From Bacillota bacterium (GTDB taxonomy: Bacteria; Bacillota_A; Clostridia; Christensenellales; Aristaeellaceae): a stretch of DNA of 52,411 nucleotides. Below the pieces are notes generated by a model. It saw only the letters and a program-made list of their open reading frames with translations. It did not search any database and had not been told where the DNA came from. Positions 39,204 to 49,001 of this stretch are shown here, one piece after another; positions within the stretch are counted from its first letter, which is position 1; the number at the start of each line of letters is the position of its first letter. The position numbers and the translations under genes were made by a program. Location: contig JAEZSP010000091.1 of the NCBI GenBank assembly GCA_023421735.1, positions 1-52,411 on the forward strand, given 5' to 3'.

Positions 39204-40649
39204 TCACCGCTTTGTATATTTCAGAAGTCTCGTCATCAGCGGGCGGTCCAGATAGTACAGCAAAACCGCTGAGAACAGGAGATAGACAACCGCGCCTGCG
39301 ATTGCCTGAACGGATACGGATAAGATTGGCCCGAGGGTTGTAAGCGAGGCGGAAAGAAGCCGCACAACCCCAAAGGTCATGAAGCCGCCCGGCACAAAAA
39401 ACAGCGCCTTGATACTCGCCCGAACAATCTGCGCACGATCCTTTACCCGGACCACCTGCACAATGCAGAGGGTGAACTCCGCGATGATGGTGCCGATCGT
39501 TGCGCCCATCGCGCCCATCGTTGGAATAAGCAGGTAATTGAAAATCAAATTCGCAAAGGCGCTTGCGCCCGCGGCGATCGCGTACTCCTTGTCCATTTCG
39601 TTGGGGATCAGGTACTGCATGCGCATGACGTCGCCGTGCGCGCCGAAGATCAGGATGGTGGACATGACGACGGTGATGGAAATCGCAGGTTGAAAGGCAT
39701 CGCCAAAGAAAAGCGGGATAAAGTCCTTTGCAACCGCCGCAATGCCGAAGCTCATCCCAATCGCCACGCCCACAACGAGCAAAAGAGAGCGGTTCAAATA
39801 CGTCATGCTCTCTTTGTGATTGCCGCTCGAGATCATCGAAGCGAGTCGCGGCATCATCACGACGCCGACGCCGATGATCAGGCCCTGCGGCGCCTTGATC
39901 AACCGCTCGACGTTATAATAGTATCCGGTATTCTGATAATCGCTTAACAATCCCAGCATCGTCTTATCCAGTAGATTGTTGACCGAAAAGGCAATGGCAG
40001 GGACAAACAATATCACATTCGGCTTGAAGTGCCTGATGATGTCATGCAGGGAAGGCAGCACAAAATCGATATATTTGGGCAGTTGGATAAACAAAATGAC
40101 ATTGCTGACGAGCAGCGACAGGGCGAGGATGAGCGTATAGATCCAAAGATCGGCCGCCTGATTGACAAATATGAATATGCCGGCTACGGATAGGACTTTG
40201 ATGACGGAGTTGAAAAGGACGGTCAGCCTGAACTTTTCTAAGCCGAAGAAAAACCAACTGATGTTGGCAAAAACGGCAAGAATGAGGATTGCCTGAATCG
40301 CAGCGATCGGCCTGTGATCGACGCGAAAAAAAACAAGGTAAGCGATGTATGCGATCAGACAAACCGATGAGACCAGGATCTGCAGGAAAAAAACCTCGAA
40401 AAATGTCTTCGACAATTTGCTGCGGTCGTCGCGAACCTGCGCGATGCACCTGTTTCCGTAATTGTTCGTTCCGAGCATGGCAAGCGTCGTAAAATAGCTG
40501 CTGACCGAGAAGGTAAAGGAATAGATCCCCAGTCCTTCGGCGCCCAGTATGCGCGAGATGTAGGGCGTCGTAACGAGCGGAAGGATCACCAGCATGATCT
40601 GATAGACCGATTGATACGCCAGATTCCTCTTAATTCCTTTTGTAGACAT
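39204..40649 (-). CDS. Wzx-like flippase (MATE/MOP superfamily)
   Basis: A 481-residue membrane protein with 12-14 hydrophobic segments, of the polysaccharide transporter family that flips undecaprenyl-linked repeat units outward. The N-terminal GIKRNLAYQSVYQIMLVILP and PYISRILGAEGLGIYSF are typical of the family. It belongs to the Wzx/Wzy pathway with the genes on both sides. Confidence 0.93.
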   Translation of the reverse strand: MSTKGIKRNLAYQSVYQIMLVILPLVTTPYISRILGAEGLGIYSFTFSVSSYFTTLAMLGTNNYGNRCIAQVRDDRSKLSKTFFEVFFLQILVSSVCLIAYIAYLVFFRVDHRPIAAIQAILILAVFANISWFFFGLEKFRLTVLFNSVIKVLSVAGIFIFVNQAADLWIYTLILALSLLVSNVILFIQLPKYIDFVLPSLHDIIRHFKPNVILFVPAIAFSVNNLLDKTMLGLLSDYQNTGYYYNVERLIKAPQGLIIGVGVVMMPRLASMISSGNHKESMTYLNRSLLLVVGVAIGMSFGIAAVAKDFIPLFFGDAFQPAISITVVMSTILIFGAHGDVMRMQYLIPNEMDKEYAIAAGASAFANLIFNYLLIPTMGAMGATIGTIIAEFTLCIVQVVRVKDRAQIVRASIKALFFVPGGFMTFGVVRLLSASLTTLGPILSVSVQAIAGAVVYLLFSAVLLYYLDRPLMTRLLKYTKR

Positions 40650-40715
40650 ACGATTCTCCCAGCCCGTTTTTCTGTGCGGCGACCGCCGCAGCGATCTGCT
40701 TTGTGGGGATCCGGT

Positions 40716-41963
40716 TCACGCGATGATCTGTTTTGCTGTCTCTTCGACCATGAGTCCCCGGCCAATCGTGAGGATGGCAACCGCGGCGTTCACGTACGTA
40801 TAATTCAGCGTGTTGTCAGTCGCATATGTGACCAGACAATAGGTCAGGATTGAAAACAACACGATCCATCCGGTTGTGTCCTGCCGCTTCATGACAAATC
40901 TCAGTTTGGTAAATGCCAGTGAAATGATCCACAGAAAGAATCCCACGAAGCCAACGTCAATGTACACGGTCAGGTAGTCGTTGTGAAGCGCCGCGTACAT
41001 ATCGATGTTCAGTATATCGCTGAAAAGCCTCGACACAAAGCCCGTCCCATGGCCCATAAACAGGGGACTCATCTCATAGTAGCGCGAGATCATGGCGTAC
41101 ATCTCCGCCCTTCCCATCGTGTCCAAGCCGTATTTCTCACTCATATAAGTAAAAATACCTGCCTTGACAGCCACCAAATAAGAAAAGGCAAGGATTGTAC
41201 AGATTGCCGAAGCCATATAAATGAGCTTTTTCAGTGCTTGATCCTTCTTGTGAAAGAAATGCAGGAATTGTCCGACGACGACTGCCAGAAACAGCGCCAG
41301 AATCCCGATGCGCTTAAATCCCGAAAGGAAACAGAACAACGCCAGCGCCGCGAGAATTTTGTGCCTGCGCAGTTGTCCGAAATCAACCAGGAACGCTGCG
41401 ATGTAGACGCCCAGCGCAAAGGTTAATTCATGAATCTCCGCGCTTGCCATCATTTCGCCCGTTTTGCCGCCGAATGAGAGGATGAGGGTTTTTAATTCCT
41501 CGATATACGCAATGAAGCCGCCCTGACGAACGATGCCGAGAATGATGAACATGTTGGCGGTAACCATGCCGGCCAGATTCACCCAGATTCCCTTTTCGCC
41601 AAACAGGTACAGGAGATTGACCATTGCCAGAATGGCGATCATCTGATAGATCTGCGTACTGAGCCCCCGGGTGATATAGATGACGCTTGTGCGATCGATT
41701 GCCCATACGATGAGGGACCACCAGATCATCAGGAGGTAGGGCAGTACGTAGACCATAAAATAGCGTGCCAAAATAAGGAATCTGGGCACGTTCGGAGAAA
41801 AAAGAAAGCAAACAGCGCCGAACCCGCAGATTCCGATTGAAAAAAGCACCTTGTACATCAGATCTATGCCGACGCTGACACTTTGTTTGTTGAAGTAGTA
41901 CATCAAAGATGTCAGCGCCCAGCATAGAACAATCAGAATGAGTTGTCGGCTTTTCTTCATCAC
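40716..41963 (-). CDS. Wzy-like O-antigen/exopolysaccharide polymerase
   Basis: A 415-residue membrane protein with 10-12 hydrophobic segments and a long outside loop containing GHGTGFVSRLFSDIL and ALHNDYLTVYIDVGFVGF; the loop followed by H-N-D-Y-L is the classic pattern of Wzy/O-antigen ligase polymerases. It overlaps the Wzz-GGDEF gene by ATGA, linking polymerase and chain-length protein at translation. Confidence 0.88.
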   Translation of the reverse strand: MMKKSRQLILIVLCWALTSLMYYFNKQSVSVGIDLMYKVLFSIGICGFGAVCFLFSPNVPRFLILARYFMVYVLPYLLMIWWSLIVWAIDRTSVIYITRGLSTQIYQMIAILAMVNLLYLFGEKGIWVNLAGMVTANMFIILGIVRQGGFIAYIEELKTLILSFGGKTGEMMASAEIHELTFALGVYIAAFLVDFGQLRRHKILAALALFCFLSGFKRIGILALFLAVVVGQFLHFFHKKDQALKKLIYMASAICTILAFSYLVAVKAGIFTYMSEKYGLDTMGRAEMYAMISRYYEMSPLFMGHGTGFVSRLFSDILNIDMYAALHNDYLTVYIDVGFVGFFLWIISLAFTKLRFVMKRQDTTGWIVLFSILTYCLVTYATDNTLNYTYVNAAVAILTIGRGLMVEETAKQIIA

Positions 41964-43813
41964 GCTTGCGACTCTTTGTCTGTCGTTGTTTCGGCTGCCT
42001 CCGCCCGATATGCGTTCTGATTCATCGACGCTGACGAGATCAGCTTCTTGATATCGTAGACGGCATCGTGACTCGTCTCCGCAATGCCAACCGAATACAA
42101 TACATCGACGCGCTTTGCGCTGTCTCTGTTGTTGAATGCCGCATGAATGCGGCTTACCTCGGATGTGATGACGTCAAATGGCGCCCGGTCAACGAATATG
42201 ATGAATTTACTGCTCCCGTTATAGCACAGGAATTTTTTCTTAGACTGAGAGAACAGATCCTTTTGGAATTCTGCAACCTGAAGCAGCAGACCGTCCCCAG
42301 CCGCTCTCCCTTCCACCTGGTTAATATGCTGCATGTTTAGAATCGTCAGGATGATGCATGCGTAGCCATCGGGCAATAAATGCTTCGATTCCTGCTCAAT
42401 AAAGCGGTCGCATGCGATGTGATTCGGAAGGCGGGTCAGATGATCGGTGAAGAATAGATAATCGATCACGTCGCTCATTCGCCCTAAAATGATCGCCACT
42501 CCGCAGCCCAGCACGAGGAAGAACAGCGCACCGATAGACGTATAGAGATTGATGTTAATTCCTTCGTAGACGGATAGCGAGGACAATACATCGATGCTCT
42601 GTGCGCCCAGATATGCGTTATATTCCTCGTTGGTCTTTTCAAAAATCTGGTACAGACCGTCTAATTTTCCGACCAACTGCTTGATGCGGTCATAGATTTC
42701 GCCCTCCCGATCGGACGCGATGACATCGGTTTTCTGAAAGGAATCGGCGATGTCTCCGTAATAGTTCTTTTGAATGAGGGCATATTCATAATTCTCTCGA
42801 TTTTGAATCCATGTGTTCAAAAGCTTCTCGTATTCCACCGTCTTTGTCTCGCCCTGGTCGATTAAATTGCCATCCGAATCATACCGCCAGTCGTCATAGA
42901 CTTCGTCGAGGATATAGAGATAGCTCAGATCCGTGTTGCCGGAATCACGCATTTTTGCGACATATGCGTCAATCACACCGTCCGTATCATCGACGCTCAG
43001 CTTGTCAACCGCCATGATTTGGTTTTCTTCTTCAATCAGACTCGCGTATTTGTCAATGAGCAAGGGCCTGTCCTTTGATATTTGATTGATCAGAATATCT
43101 GCAAAAATCTTCGGAATCTCGCTTTTCTCAATCATTTCAAACTCGTAGCAGATATCCGTAAATGTATATCCCGTTTCAGACGAGCGGAAATATTGATTCC
43201 CGGAAGCGCGGCTCCACAGATCATCGACGGTGTTCGAGACCGCGCTGTCGATCGTCTCCATCATTTCGATATAATCGTAATTCATATCGTAGATGCCGGA
43301 TGTCACATTCATTGAGCCGAAACTGTTGATATAGGTTTCGTTGTATTGCTCATAATACACGTCCATGATTTCATCAAGAACGGTGCGCGCAAAAACAAGG
43401 CTTTCAGAATGACCGACTGTGAATGACACGATATAAGTGGTGGGCTTCGTATCGACTTCCTCGCCCTTTTCGAGTCGCGCCTTTTCCAGCGACTGATCGG
43501 CTGCCGTCGTCACGGGTGTGACGGAAACGCATGCGCGGAGTTTATCAATATTGTACGATTTCGTATCGAGACCGAGGTTGCTGATGACCTTTGCCATGAC
43601 GGTGGATGAATAGATTTCGCTGGTATCCAATACGGCTCCCGTCGGGGTATAGCCGTATTCGGCCTGATCGTTTGTATATTGAATGACAACGGATGCCGTG
43701 TACGTCTGCATGCGTGAAAACATCACATAAAGGAGCGCTGTCATCACAACGCAGAGTATGATAATCAGGGGCATCCATTTATGAAAATAACGCAGTATGC
43801 TTGTGCGTTTCAC
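41960..43813 (-). CDS. Wzz-like chain-length protein fused to a degenerate GGDEF domain
   Basis: A 617-residue fusion. Residues 1-450 are a Wzz/polysaccharide co-polymerase: membrane segments at about 12-34 and 424-444 enclose a large, mainly outside domain. After the second segment, at the cytoplasmic face, residues 455-605 have the GGDEF fold: TDHLTRLPNHIACDRFIE, then LNMQHINQVEGRAAGDGLLL and SVGIAETSHDAVYDIKKLI. The active-site GGDEF is replaced by GSSKF (residues 533-537), so cyclase activity is unlikely; it may bind nucleotide or partners. No I-site RxxD is evident. GTG start at 43813 with GGGAGG 10 bases before. It probably couples polymer length to c-di-GMP signalling. Confidence 0.85.
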   Translation of the reverse strand: MKRTSILRYFHKWMPLIIILCVVMTALLYVMFSRMQTYTASVVIQYTNDQAEYGYTPTGAVLDTSEIYSSTVMAKVISNLGLDTKSYNIDKLRACVSVTPVTTAADQSLEKARLEKGEEVDTKPTTYIVSFTVGHSESLVFARTVLDEIMDVYYEQYNETYINSFGSMNVTSGIYDMNYDYIEMMETIDSAVSNTVDDLWSRASGNQYFRSSETGYTFTDICYEFEMIEKSEIPKIFADILINQISKDRPLLIDKYASLIEEENQIMAVDKLSVDDTDGVIDAYVAKMRDSGNTDLSYLYILDEVYDDWRYDSDGNLIDQGETKTVEYEKLLNTWIQNRENYEYALIQKNYYGDIADSFQKTDVIASDREGEIYDRIKQLVGKLDGLYQIFEKTNEEYNAYLGAQSIDVLSSLSVYEGININLYTSIGALFFLVLGCGVAIILGRMSDVIDYLFFTDHLTRLPNHIACDRFIEQESKHLLPDGYACIILTILNMQHINQVEGRAAGDGLLLQVAEFQKDLFSQSKKKFLCYNGSSKFIIFVDRAPFDVITSEVSRIHAAFNNRDSAKRVDVLYSVGIAETSHDAVYDIKKLISSASMNQNAYRAEAAETTTDKESQA

Positions 43814-43815
43814 GA

Positions 43816-45180
43816 TTAAATGTCCTCCCTTTTGCGCATGTTTTTCACAAAAGACAACAGGTAAGTCGAAAAGAACAGGGCGAATGCAATGAGCGCCGAC
43901 TTCACATAAGATGGATGCAGCGCATACACCGTTATGCCCAGGTAGTGATCCGATGAGTGAACGCGATAATCATAGGCAGTTTCGCCGGTCAGTTTTGCGA
44001 AGCTGTTTAACTGGGTTACAACCGCATTAATCGTCCGATCTGCGTTGACATAGTCTTCTTTGGTTGCGGCCGATTTGCGTAGCTGTTCTGCGACATAATC
44101 ATTGAATGTGATTTTTGAATACACATCGTTTGCCATGTCCGCGTATGAATTTGCGTCCGCCGCGTAGTAGTCAATTCCAAGCGCGGTCTGAGACATATAG
44201 AAGGAATGGTCCTGCGCATAGGTTGGGATCAATACAACATTGGCCAGGTCGTTTTCATACTTGTCGATCGCGTCAAGCCGTATCTGTGATGAGATCTTGT
44301 CTTTTTGATAATTCAGGTTATATTTCGCGTCCTCATAGACGAGTTTCTGTATATAGCGATCACGGTCTTTTGACAGGCCGTTGACCAAGATGAAAGAGCG
44401 AAGATTCTCGATGGCGGTATCCTTGTAATTGGTGACTTTGTTGCTGAGCGCGTAAAATTTTTCGCCAGTCGCTTCTGAAACAAAGGACGCATTTTCGTTT
44501 CCAAACGAGTCGGCACAAAGGATGATGTTATTTGCCCGGTTCTCAAGGAAATCACAGATCTCAATGTAGTCGAGATCGTCGATGCCGCTGAAATCCAGGT
44601 TGAGAATCGTCTCGTCATTGACGTACTGATCAATGAAGCGGTCTTTATACGCATATGCAACCAAACGGGCAACCGTATCCGGATTCAATTGAATCGTTTT
44701 TTTGGTTGCCTGATAGGTGATGAAGAACTCCGTTGAAATGTGGTAATCCTCTTCGGATTGGGTCCCGCCTTGCACGGGTTGGATTACTTCGAGGCAATCT
44801 CTTAAATCGTCAATCGAAATGCCGTCGAGGGCGCCAATTTGAATCGCTTTTTCTAGGACTTCATCCGACAGAATTTCGGACATTTTGTATCTGGTGCCAT
44901 TCGGATTGAGACCATTGGATGCGCCGATATAGTTCAGGGAAATGGACGCGCCGCCATACATCGAAGTCTGAAATAAGTGCATGAGGACGTAAGACATAAT
45001 AAGCAGCGTAGCGATAAACGCGCACAATTTGCTGGAGAATGCATTATGCAGAGACTTTGGCACCTGCGCAAATCTCATTTTTTTGTAGCCAAACAAGAGG
45101 TGGAGCACTGAATAGCCAACCGAAACCACTAGAAATGCGGTCAGTATTCCCTTCAGGCCCAGAACAATGTAGTACGTCAT
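43816..45180 (-). CDS. Wzz-like membrane protein, second copy
   Basis: A 454-residue protein with membrane segments at about residues 8-30, 54-74 and 428-446, and a large outside domain between. The segment GGASISLNYIGASNGLNPNG at the start of the outer domain and the end helix before KNMRKRE resemble chain-length determinants of Firmicutes. It has no signalling domain, unlike the next gene, and the two may form a mixed complex. It lies 2 bases before the fusion gene. Confidence 0.72.
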   Translation of the reverse strand: MTYYIVLGLKGILTAFLVVSVGYSVLHLLFGYKKMRFAQVPKSLHNAFSSKLCAFIATLLIMSYVLMHLFQTSMYGGASISLNYIGASNGLNPNGTRYKMSEILSDEVLEKAIQIGALDGISIDDLRDCLEVIQPVQGGTQSEEDYHISTEFFITYQATKKTIQLNPDTVARLVAYAYKDRFIDQYVNDETILNLDFSGIDDLDYIEICDFLENRANNIILCADSFGNENASFVSEATGEKFYALSNKVTNYKDTAIENLRSFILVNGLSKDRDRYIQKLVYEDAKYNLNYQKDKISSQIRLDAIDKYENDLANVVLIPTYAQDHSFYMSQTALGIDYYAADANSYADMANDVYSKITFNDYVAEQLRKSAATKEDYVNADRTINAVVTQLNSFAKLTGETAYDYRVHSSDHYLGITVYALHPSYVKSALIAFALFFSTYLLSFVKNMRKREDI

Positions 45181-45338
45181 CTGCCGACAGTATCTCCTTT
45201 TTTATGGTCGCTGCGCACAAAATCCTGATTGCGTACGGCTGCATGATCGACGGCTCTTATTCCCTTCATGCGCATTGTCACACCGCAGCGCCGCTTCACA
45301 GACGGCACTGACGGAACGGATGGGCTGTTTTCCGCGCG

Positions 45339-46364
45339 CTAATACTTGTCAATGTCAATCAGAACCAATTCCGGTGGGTTATTGATCCTGGGAATGACGC
45401 CGTGATTTCCCAGTCCGCCGCTGATGATCAGCTCTGGATCGCGTTCGCTGAAATCGCCTTTGTCGAGCTCGGGAAACAGTCCCTGGTCATGTGCGTACAG
45501 ACCGCCCAAGTAAGGAAGCTGTATTAATCCGCCATGTGTATGTCCGGACATTCCGAGATCGATATCTGTGCCTTCAAGGTACTCGAGGAACAGTTCCGGA
45601 CGGTGTGCGACGAGAATTTTCAATACGTCGCTTTCCGGCGTAAAGAGCCAGCTGTTTTGACCGGAATAGTCCCAGAAACTCTGTAGGGTCGTGTTGACCC
45701 CCATAATCTCTATGGCATTTCCGCGTATCTCGAGCGAGGCGAGCGTGTTGATCAGCACCGTTACCCCGATATTTTCGAGTTCGTCAATCAGTGCCGGGTC
45801 ATAACAATGCAGCTCGAAGCGCTCCTTGTCGTCTGTGGTTGCCCCATACGCAATGTTCAGGTATTGTAACTCCATGTCGTGCAAAAAGACCAGTTCGTTC
45901 TCGTTATTGCCAAATGAGTAGTAGGTCGGCGCGATCTCCACAAGTTGCGTCATTAAGGGAATGATCGATTTTATATTGTCGCCCGTATCGTTGATCATGT
46001 CGCCCGCACAGATGATGACGTCGGGAGATAACGCGCGGATCCGCTCGACAAGGACGCTGTTGTCTGTTCCATACTCCTGGCTGTGCAGATCGCTTAATAA
46101 TGCAAAGCGAACGGGGTGATCAACCTTAGCTGATTGCACATGATAAAACGTTTCGACAAATGTCTTGTTCTGAAAGTATGTAAATATGCCAAGCGCAAGG
46201 CTGAACATGATAACCATCATCAGAATTATCATGAAAACCGTAAATGATATGCGATGGATCAAAAGCCTCGTCTTTGATTTTGTGCGCGCGTCCGCCTGGT
46301 CGCGCACGGCCAAAGAGGGCTCGGCGCCTCCGGAGATACTGTTTTCATGAGATCGATTGCTCAT
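45339..46364 (-). CDS. membrane-anchored metallophosphoesterase (YaeI/YkuE-like)
   Basis: A 341-residue calcineurin-like phosphoesterase. One membrane segment (about residues 38-62) anchors it with the enzyme outside. Metal motifs are LLSDLHS, CAGDMIND, SFGNNE (the usual GNHE with His replaced by Asn), VAHRPEL and SGHTHGG. The GNHE-to-GNNE change affects a catalytic His and is seen in some YkuE-like members. It overlaps the GT-HD-GYP gene by 20 bp, so it is part of the polysaccharide operon; a role on lipid-linked intermediates is conjecture. Confidence 0.85.
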   Translation of the reverse strand: MSNRSHENSISGGAEPSLAVRDQADARTKSKTRLLIHRISFTVFMIILMMVIMFSLALGIFTYFQNKTFVETFYHVQSAKVDHPVRFALLSDLHSQEYGTDNSVLVERIRALSPDVIICAGDMINDTGDNIKSIIPLMTQLVEIAPTYYSFGNNENELVFLHDMELQYLNIAYGATTDDKERFELHCYDPALIDELENIGVTVLINTLASLEIRGNAIEIMGVNTTLQSFWDYSGQNSWLFTPESDVLKILVAHRPELFLEYLEGTDIDLGMSGHTHGGLIQLPYLGGLYAHDQGLFPELDKGDFSERDPELIISGGLGNHGVIPRINNPPELVLIDIDKY

Positions 46365-48603
46365 CAGATTCTTTCCTCACTTCGTTTCCAGGCATGATCG
46401 TATGATCGGCGACATGTTTAAACTGTTCGTGGGCCATTTTCAAGCACTTGAGCAGTTTGGGGTTAAATGCGCCGCTTTTTCCGCTTACGATTGTTTCATA
46501 GGCCGTTTCATGGCTCATGATTCCGTTGTAAGAACGCTCCATCGTCAATGCGTCATAGGCATCCGCAATGGAAACGATCTGTGCGGAAATCGGGATCTCG
46601 TCCCCGGCAAGCCCATCCGGATACCCCCTTCCGTCGTACCTTTCATGGTGACTGCGGCAGATCTCCCATGCGACTTGCGCATACCCGGGGCTCTGGAGCC
46701 GCAATGCGCGTTTCGCAATCTCGGCGCCGGCCGTCGCATGCGTTTTCATGATTTCAAACTCTTCCGGCGTGAGCTTGCCCGGTTTATATAAAATACTGTC
46801 CGGAATGACAACTTTACCGACGTCATGCATGGTTGAAACGGTTGTGATGGCCTCGGCCTGATTTTTTGTGATCCCAGTGTCGGGATACAATTCCATAAGC
46901 TTTTCAACCAGGATCCGCGTAAACATGCGCATGCGTCCGATGTGTCCGATTTCCTTGCTGTCCCTTTTCTCCGCAACGGAAGAAAGGACGTCGACGACCT
47001 CCGTGCTCATCATGATCAGTCGATCGTTATATTGCCTTAACGACTGGTTCAGTTTTTCGAGACGGGCGGTTTGCGCACGGACGAGATATTCCTGTTCATT
47101 TTGCAGGGCGCTGATGTCATTTGCATTCTTGATCCTGCGCTGAATCAGCGTTTTATCATATGGTTTGGTTATGATATCAAATAAAAGCGGCCTCAGATCC
47201 GGGTGAATTGATTCGGTGGAATCCCTGACGGTAAGAAGGATCGACAAGTTCTTCGCGTGTTTGTAGGTGGTGAGAATCCCAAGTTCATTGCGCTTAAGGG
47301 AACGTGCGATCGATTCGCCGATGAGGATGGTCCGGACTTTGAGAGCGTCGTCGGAAGTGATACCGATCAGTTCTCCGGCAGAGGACGCATCTAAAACCCG
47401 GTATTGATCACCGATCAGGGACGATAGCGTCGCGCGTTCCGATGCGCTTTCCGATGCGATAATGACGATGCTTTGATCTTCGGCCGCACGCTTCGAAAGC
47501 GGAACAGCCTTGCGCGCTTTCAAATAGACCTCTCTCGTCAGCGCGACGACCTCGTCATAGTCAAACGTGTGCCGGATATAATCGATTTGCTCCCGCCGGA
47601 TGATGTTGTCAACAGGCTTTGAGAGGATGAATTCCAGCATTTCAATCAGCGACTGAACATTTTTGTTCTGGAAGCTGTACGCATAATCTCCCGCAATTTT
47701 CAAATTTTCTTTGATGTTGCTGACGAGACAATTTGCGCCTGCCGACATCGCCTCAAGCAGGGACAAAGACATGCCCTCAATCTCGCTGGGCAGTACATAT
47801 AAATAGCAATTTGAAAATAACTCCTGTAGGATATGTCCTTCCACAAAGCCAATAAACTGGATGCGCTTGTCGCCCATCGAGGCGATGCGCAGCTGTTCGG
47901 CGTACTGCGGATCGTCCGTCGGACCTGCAATGACCAGTTTCTTTTCCGTTTTGACCGCGCGATATGCTTCGATCAGGTAGTGGATTCCCTTCTCCGGCGT
48001 CAACCGACCCAAATAGAGTATAAATTCATCCTTTTCAATGCCATATTTCTGAAGGATGCGAATCCCTTCGATTCGCTCCACCGGCTGAATAGCGTTATTG
48101 ATGACGGTCGTCTCGCGCCCGTATGTATCCATAAAATACTGCTGATGTTCGGGTGTGAGCACAATAATCTGATCTGCATACCGCACAAGGATTTTTTCGC
48201 AGAAAAGGAGGTATTTTCTTGCACCATTGCTCCATTTTGAGCGTTGCCAATCCAGCCCATGAATCGTCGATACGGACGGGATCCTGAATAAATGGGTAAC
48301 AAATGTCATGGCGGAAGGGCCGATTGCATGAAAATGAATGATGTCATAGCGCTTGCGAATCGCCTGAACCGTCGCAAAAAAGGAGCATAAAACAGCATTT
48401 ATGCTCTGCATTTTTGTTGCGGGTACGCGAAATACTTCGACGCCGTCGATATTGGCATGCGGGACTTTTCCGTTCCGTCCACGGTTGTAGACTGCAACAG
48501 TGTTGCCAAGTGCCACAAGCCTGCGCGCCAGTTCTCCCACGACGACCTCAACGCCGCCTATCCTTGACGGGAAATCCTTATGCCCGATCATTGCGATTTT
48601 CAT
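46345..48603 (-). CDS. GT4 glycosyltransferase - degenerate receiver - HD-GYP fusion
   Basis: A 752-residue three-part protein. Residues 1-365 are a complete GT4 enzyme (GRLTPEKGIHYL; EX7E with E276 and E284 in EIEGMSLSLLE). Residues 378-495 have a receiver-like fold ending in the TKP motif (DIITKPYDK), but the phospho-Asp strand reads ILIGES, so it is a pseudo-receiver. A coiled coil spans 498-535. Residues 540-730 are an HD-GYP phosphodiesterase with all key residues: H554/R557, HD at 593-594 (MHDVGK), H622, H652-H653 and DGRGYP at 657-662. HD-GYP enzymes degrade c-di-GMP or 3',3'-cGAMP. First gene of the polysaccharide operon; start has AAGGAG upstream. Confidence 0.93.
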   Translation of the reverse strand: MKIAMIGHKDFPSRIGGVEVVVGELARRLVALGNTVAVYNRGRNGKVPHANIDGVEVFRVPATKMQSINAVLCSFFATVQAIRKRYDIIHFHAIGPSAMTFVTHLFRIPSVSTIHGLDWQRSKWSNGARKYLLFCEKILVRYADQIIVLTPEHQQYFMDTYGRETTVINNAIQPVERIEGIRILQKYGIEKDEFILYLGRLTPEKGIHYLIEAYRAVKTEKKLVIAGPTDDPQYAEQLRIASMGDKRIQFIGFVEGHILQELFSNCYLYVLPSEIEGMSLSLLEAMSAGANCLVSNIKENLKIAGDYAYSFQNKNVQSLIEMLEFILSKPVDNIIRREQIDYIRHTFDYDEVVALTREVYLKARKAVPLSKRAAEDQSIVIIASESASERATLSSLIGDQYRVLDASSAGELIGITSDDALKVRTILIGESIARSLKRNELGILTTYKHAKNLSILLTVRDSTESIHPDLRPLLFDIITKPYDKTLIQRRIKNANDISALQNEQEYLVRAQTARLEKLNQSLRQYNDRLIMMSTEVVDVLSSVAEKRDSKEIGHIGRMRMFTRILVEKLMELYPDTGITKNQAEAITTVSTMHDVGKVVIPDSILYKPGKLTPEEFEIMKTHATAGAEIAKRALRLQSPGYAQVAWEICRSHHERYDGRGYPDGLAGDEIPISAQIVSIADAYDALTMERSYNGIMSHETAYETIVSGKSGAFNPKLLKCLKMAHEQFKHVADHTIMPGNEVRKESDEQSIS

Positions 48604-48780
48604 TCGTAAAAAACTCCTTGCTGTATCCGGAGAGTATCATCTAACCTTGCATATCTTCTTTCGTTCGTTTTTAAGCAAGAAGCAGCGTACAGCCCAAGCT
48701 CCCGGCGATCAAAATCCTCCCATAGTCTGGCGTCATTTTGTTTGCGCAGCACATTCGACTTCTTAAGTCCTCATGTAGAT

Positions 48781-48808
48781 ATTGTAAGGTAATTGCATGA
48801 ATTGTCAA
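48781..48808 (-). promoter_or_regulatory. promoter of the exopolysaccharide operon
   Basis: On the minus strand TTGACA, 16 bp and TACAAT. The leader to the first gene is about 170 bases. I looked for a GEMM-type c-di-GMP riboswitch in it and did not recognise one. Confidence 0.75.
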
Positions 48809-49001
48809 CCCCTAATTTTTATTTGGCAACGGTAAATGCTGAACTGCGGAGAGCGAAAAACAAGCGATTCTTGATCCCAACATGAAGCTCACACATGGCG
48901 CCTTTGCGCCAAAATTGCACCTTTCGCTTCAAATTAACGAATTCACAAGGGATGTAAACGGCATCTCCGCATTTTCCACCAACATACGGACAGGGCGAAC
49001 C

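Noticed and set aside
48604..48780. Possible c-di-GMP (GEMM) riboswitch in the polysaccharide leader
   Set aside because: Conserved GEMM core sequences were not found; a covariance search would be needed to exclude a divergent type.
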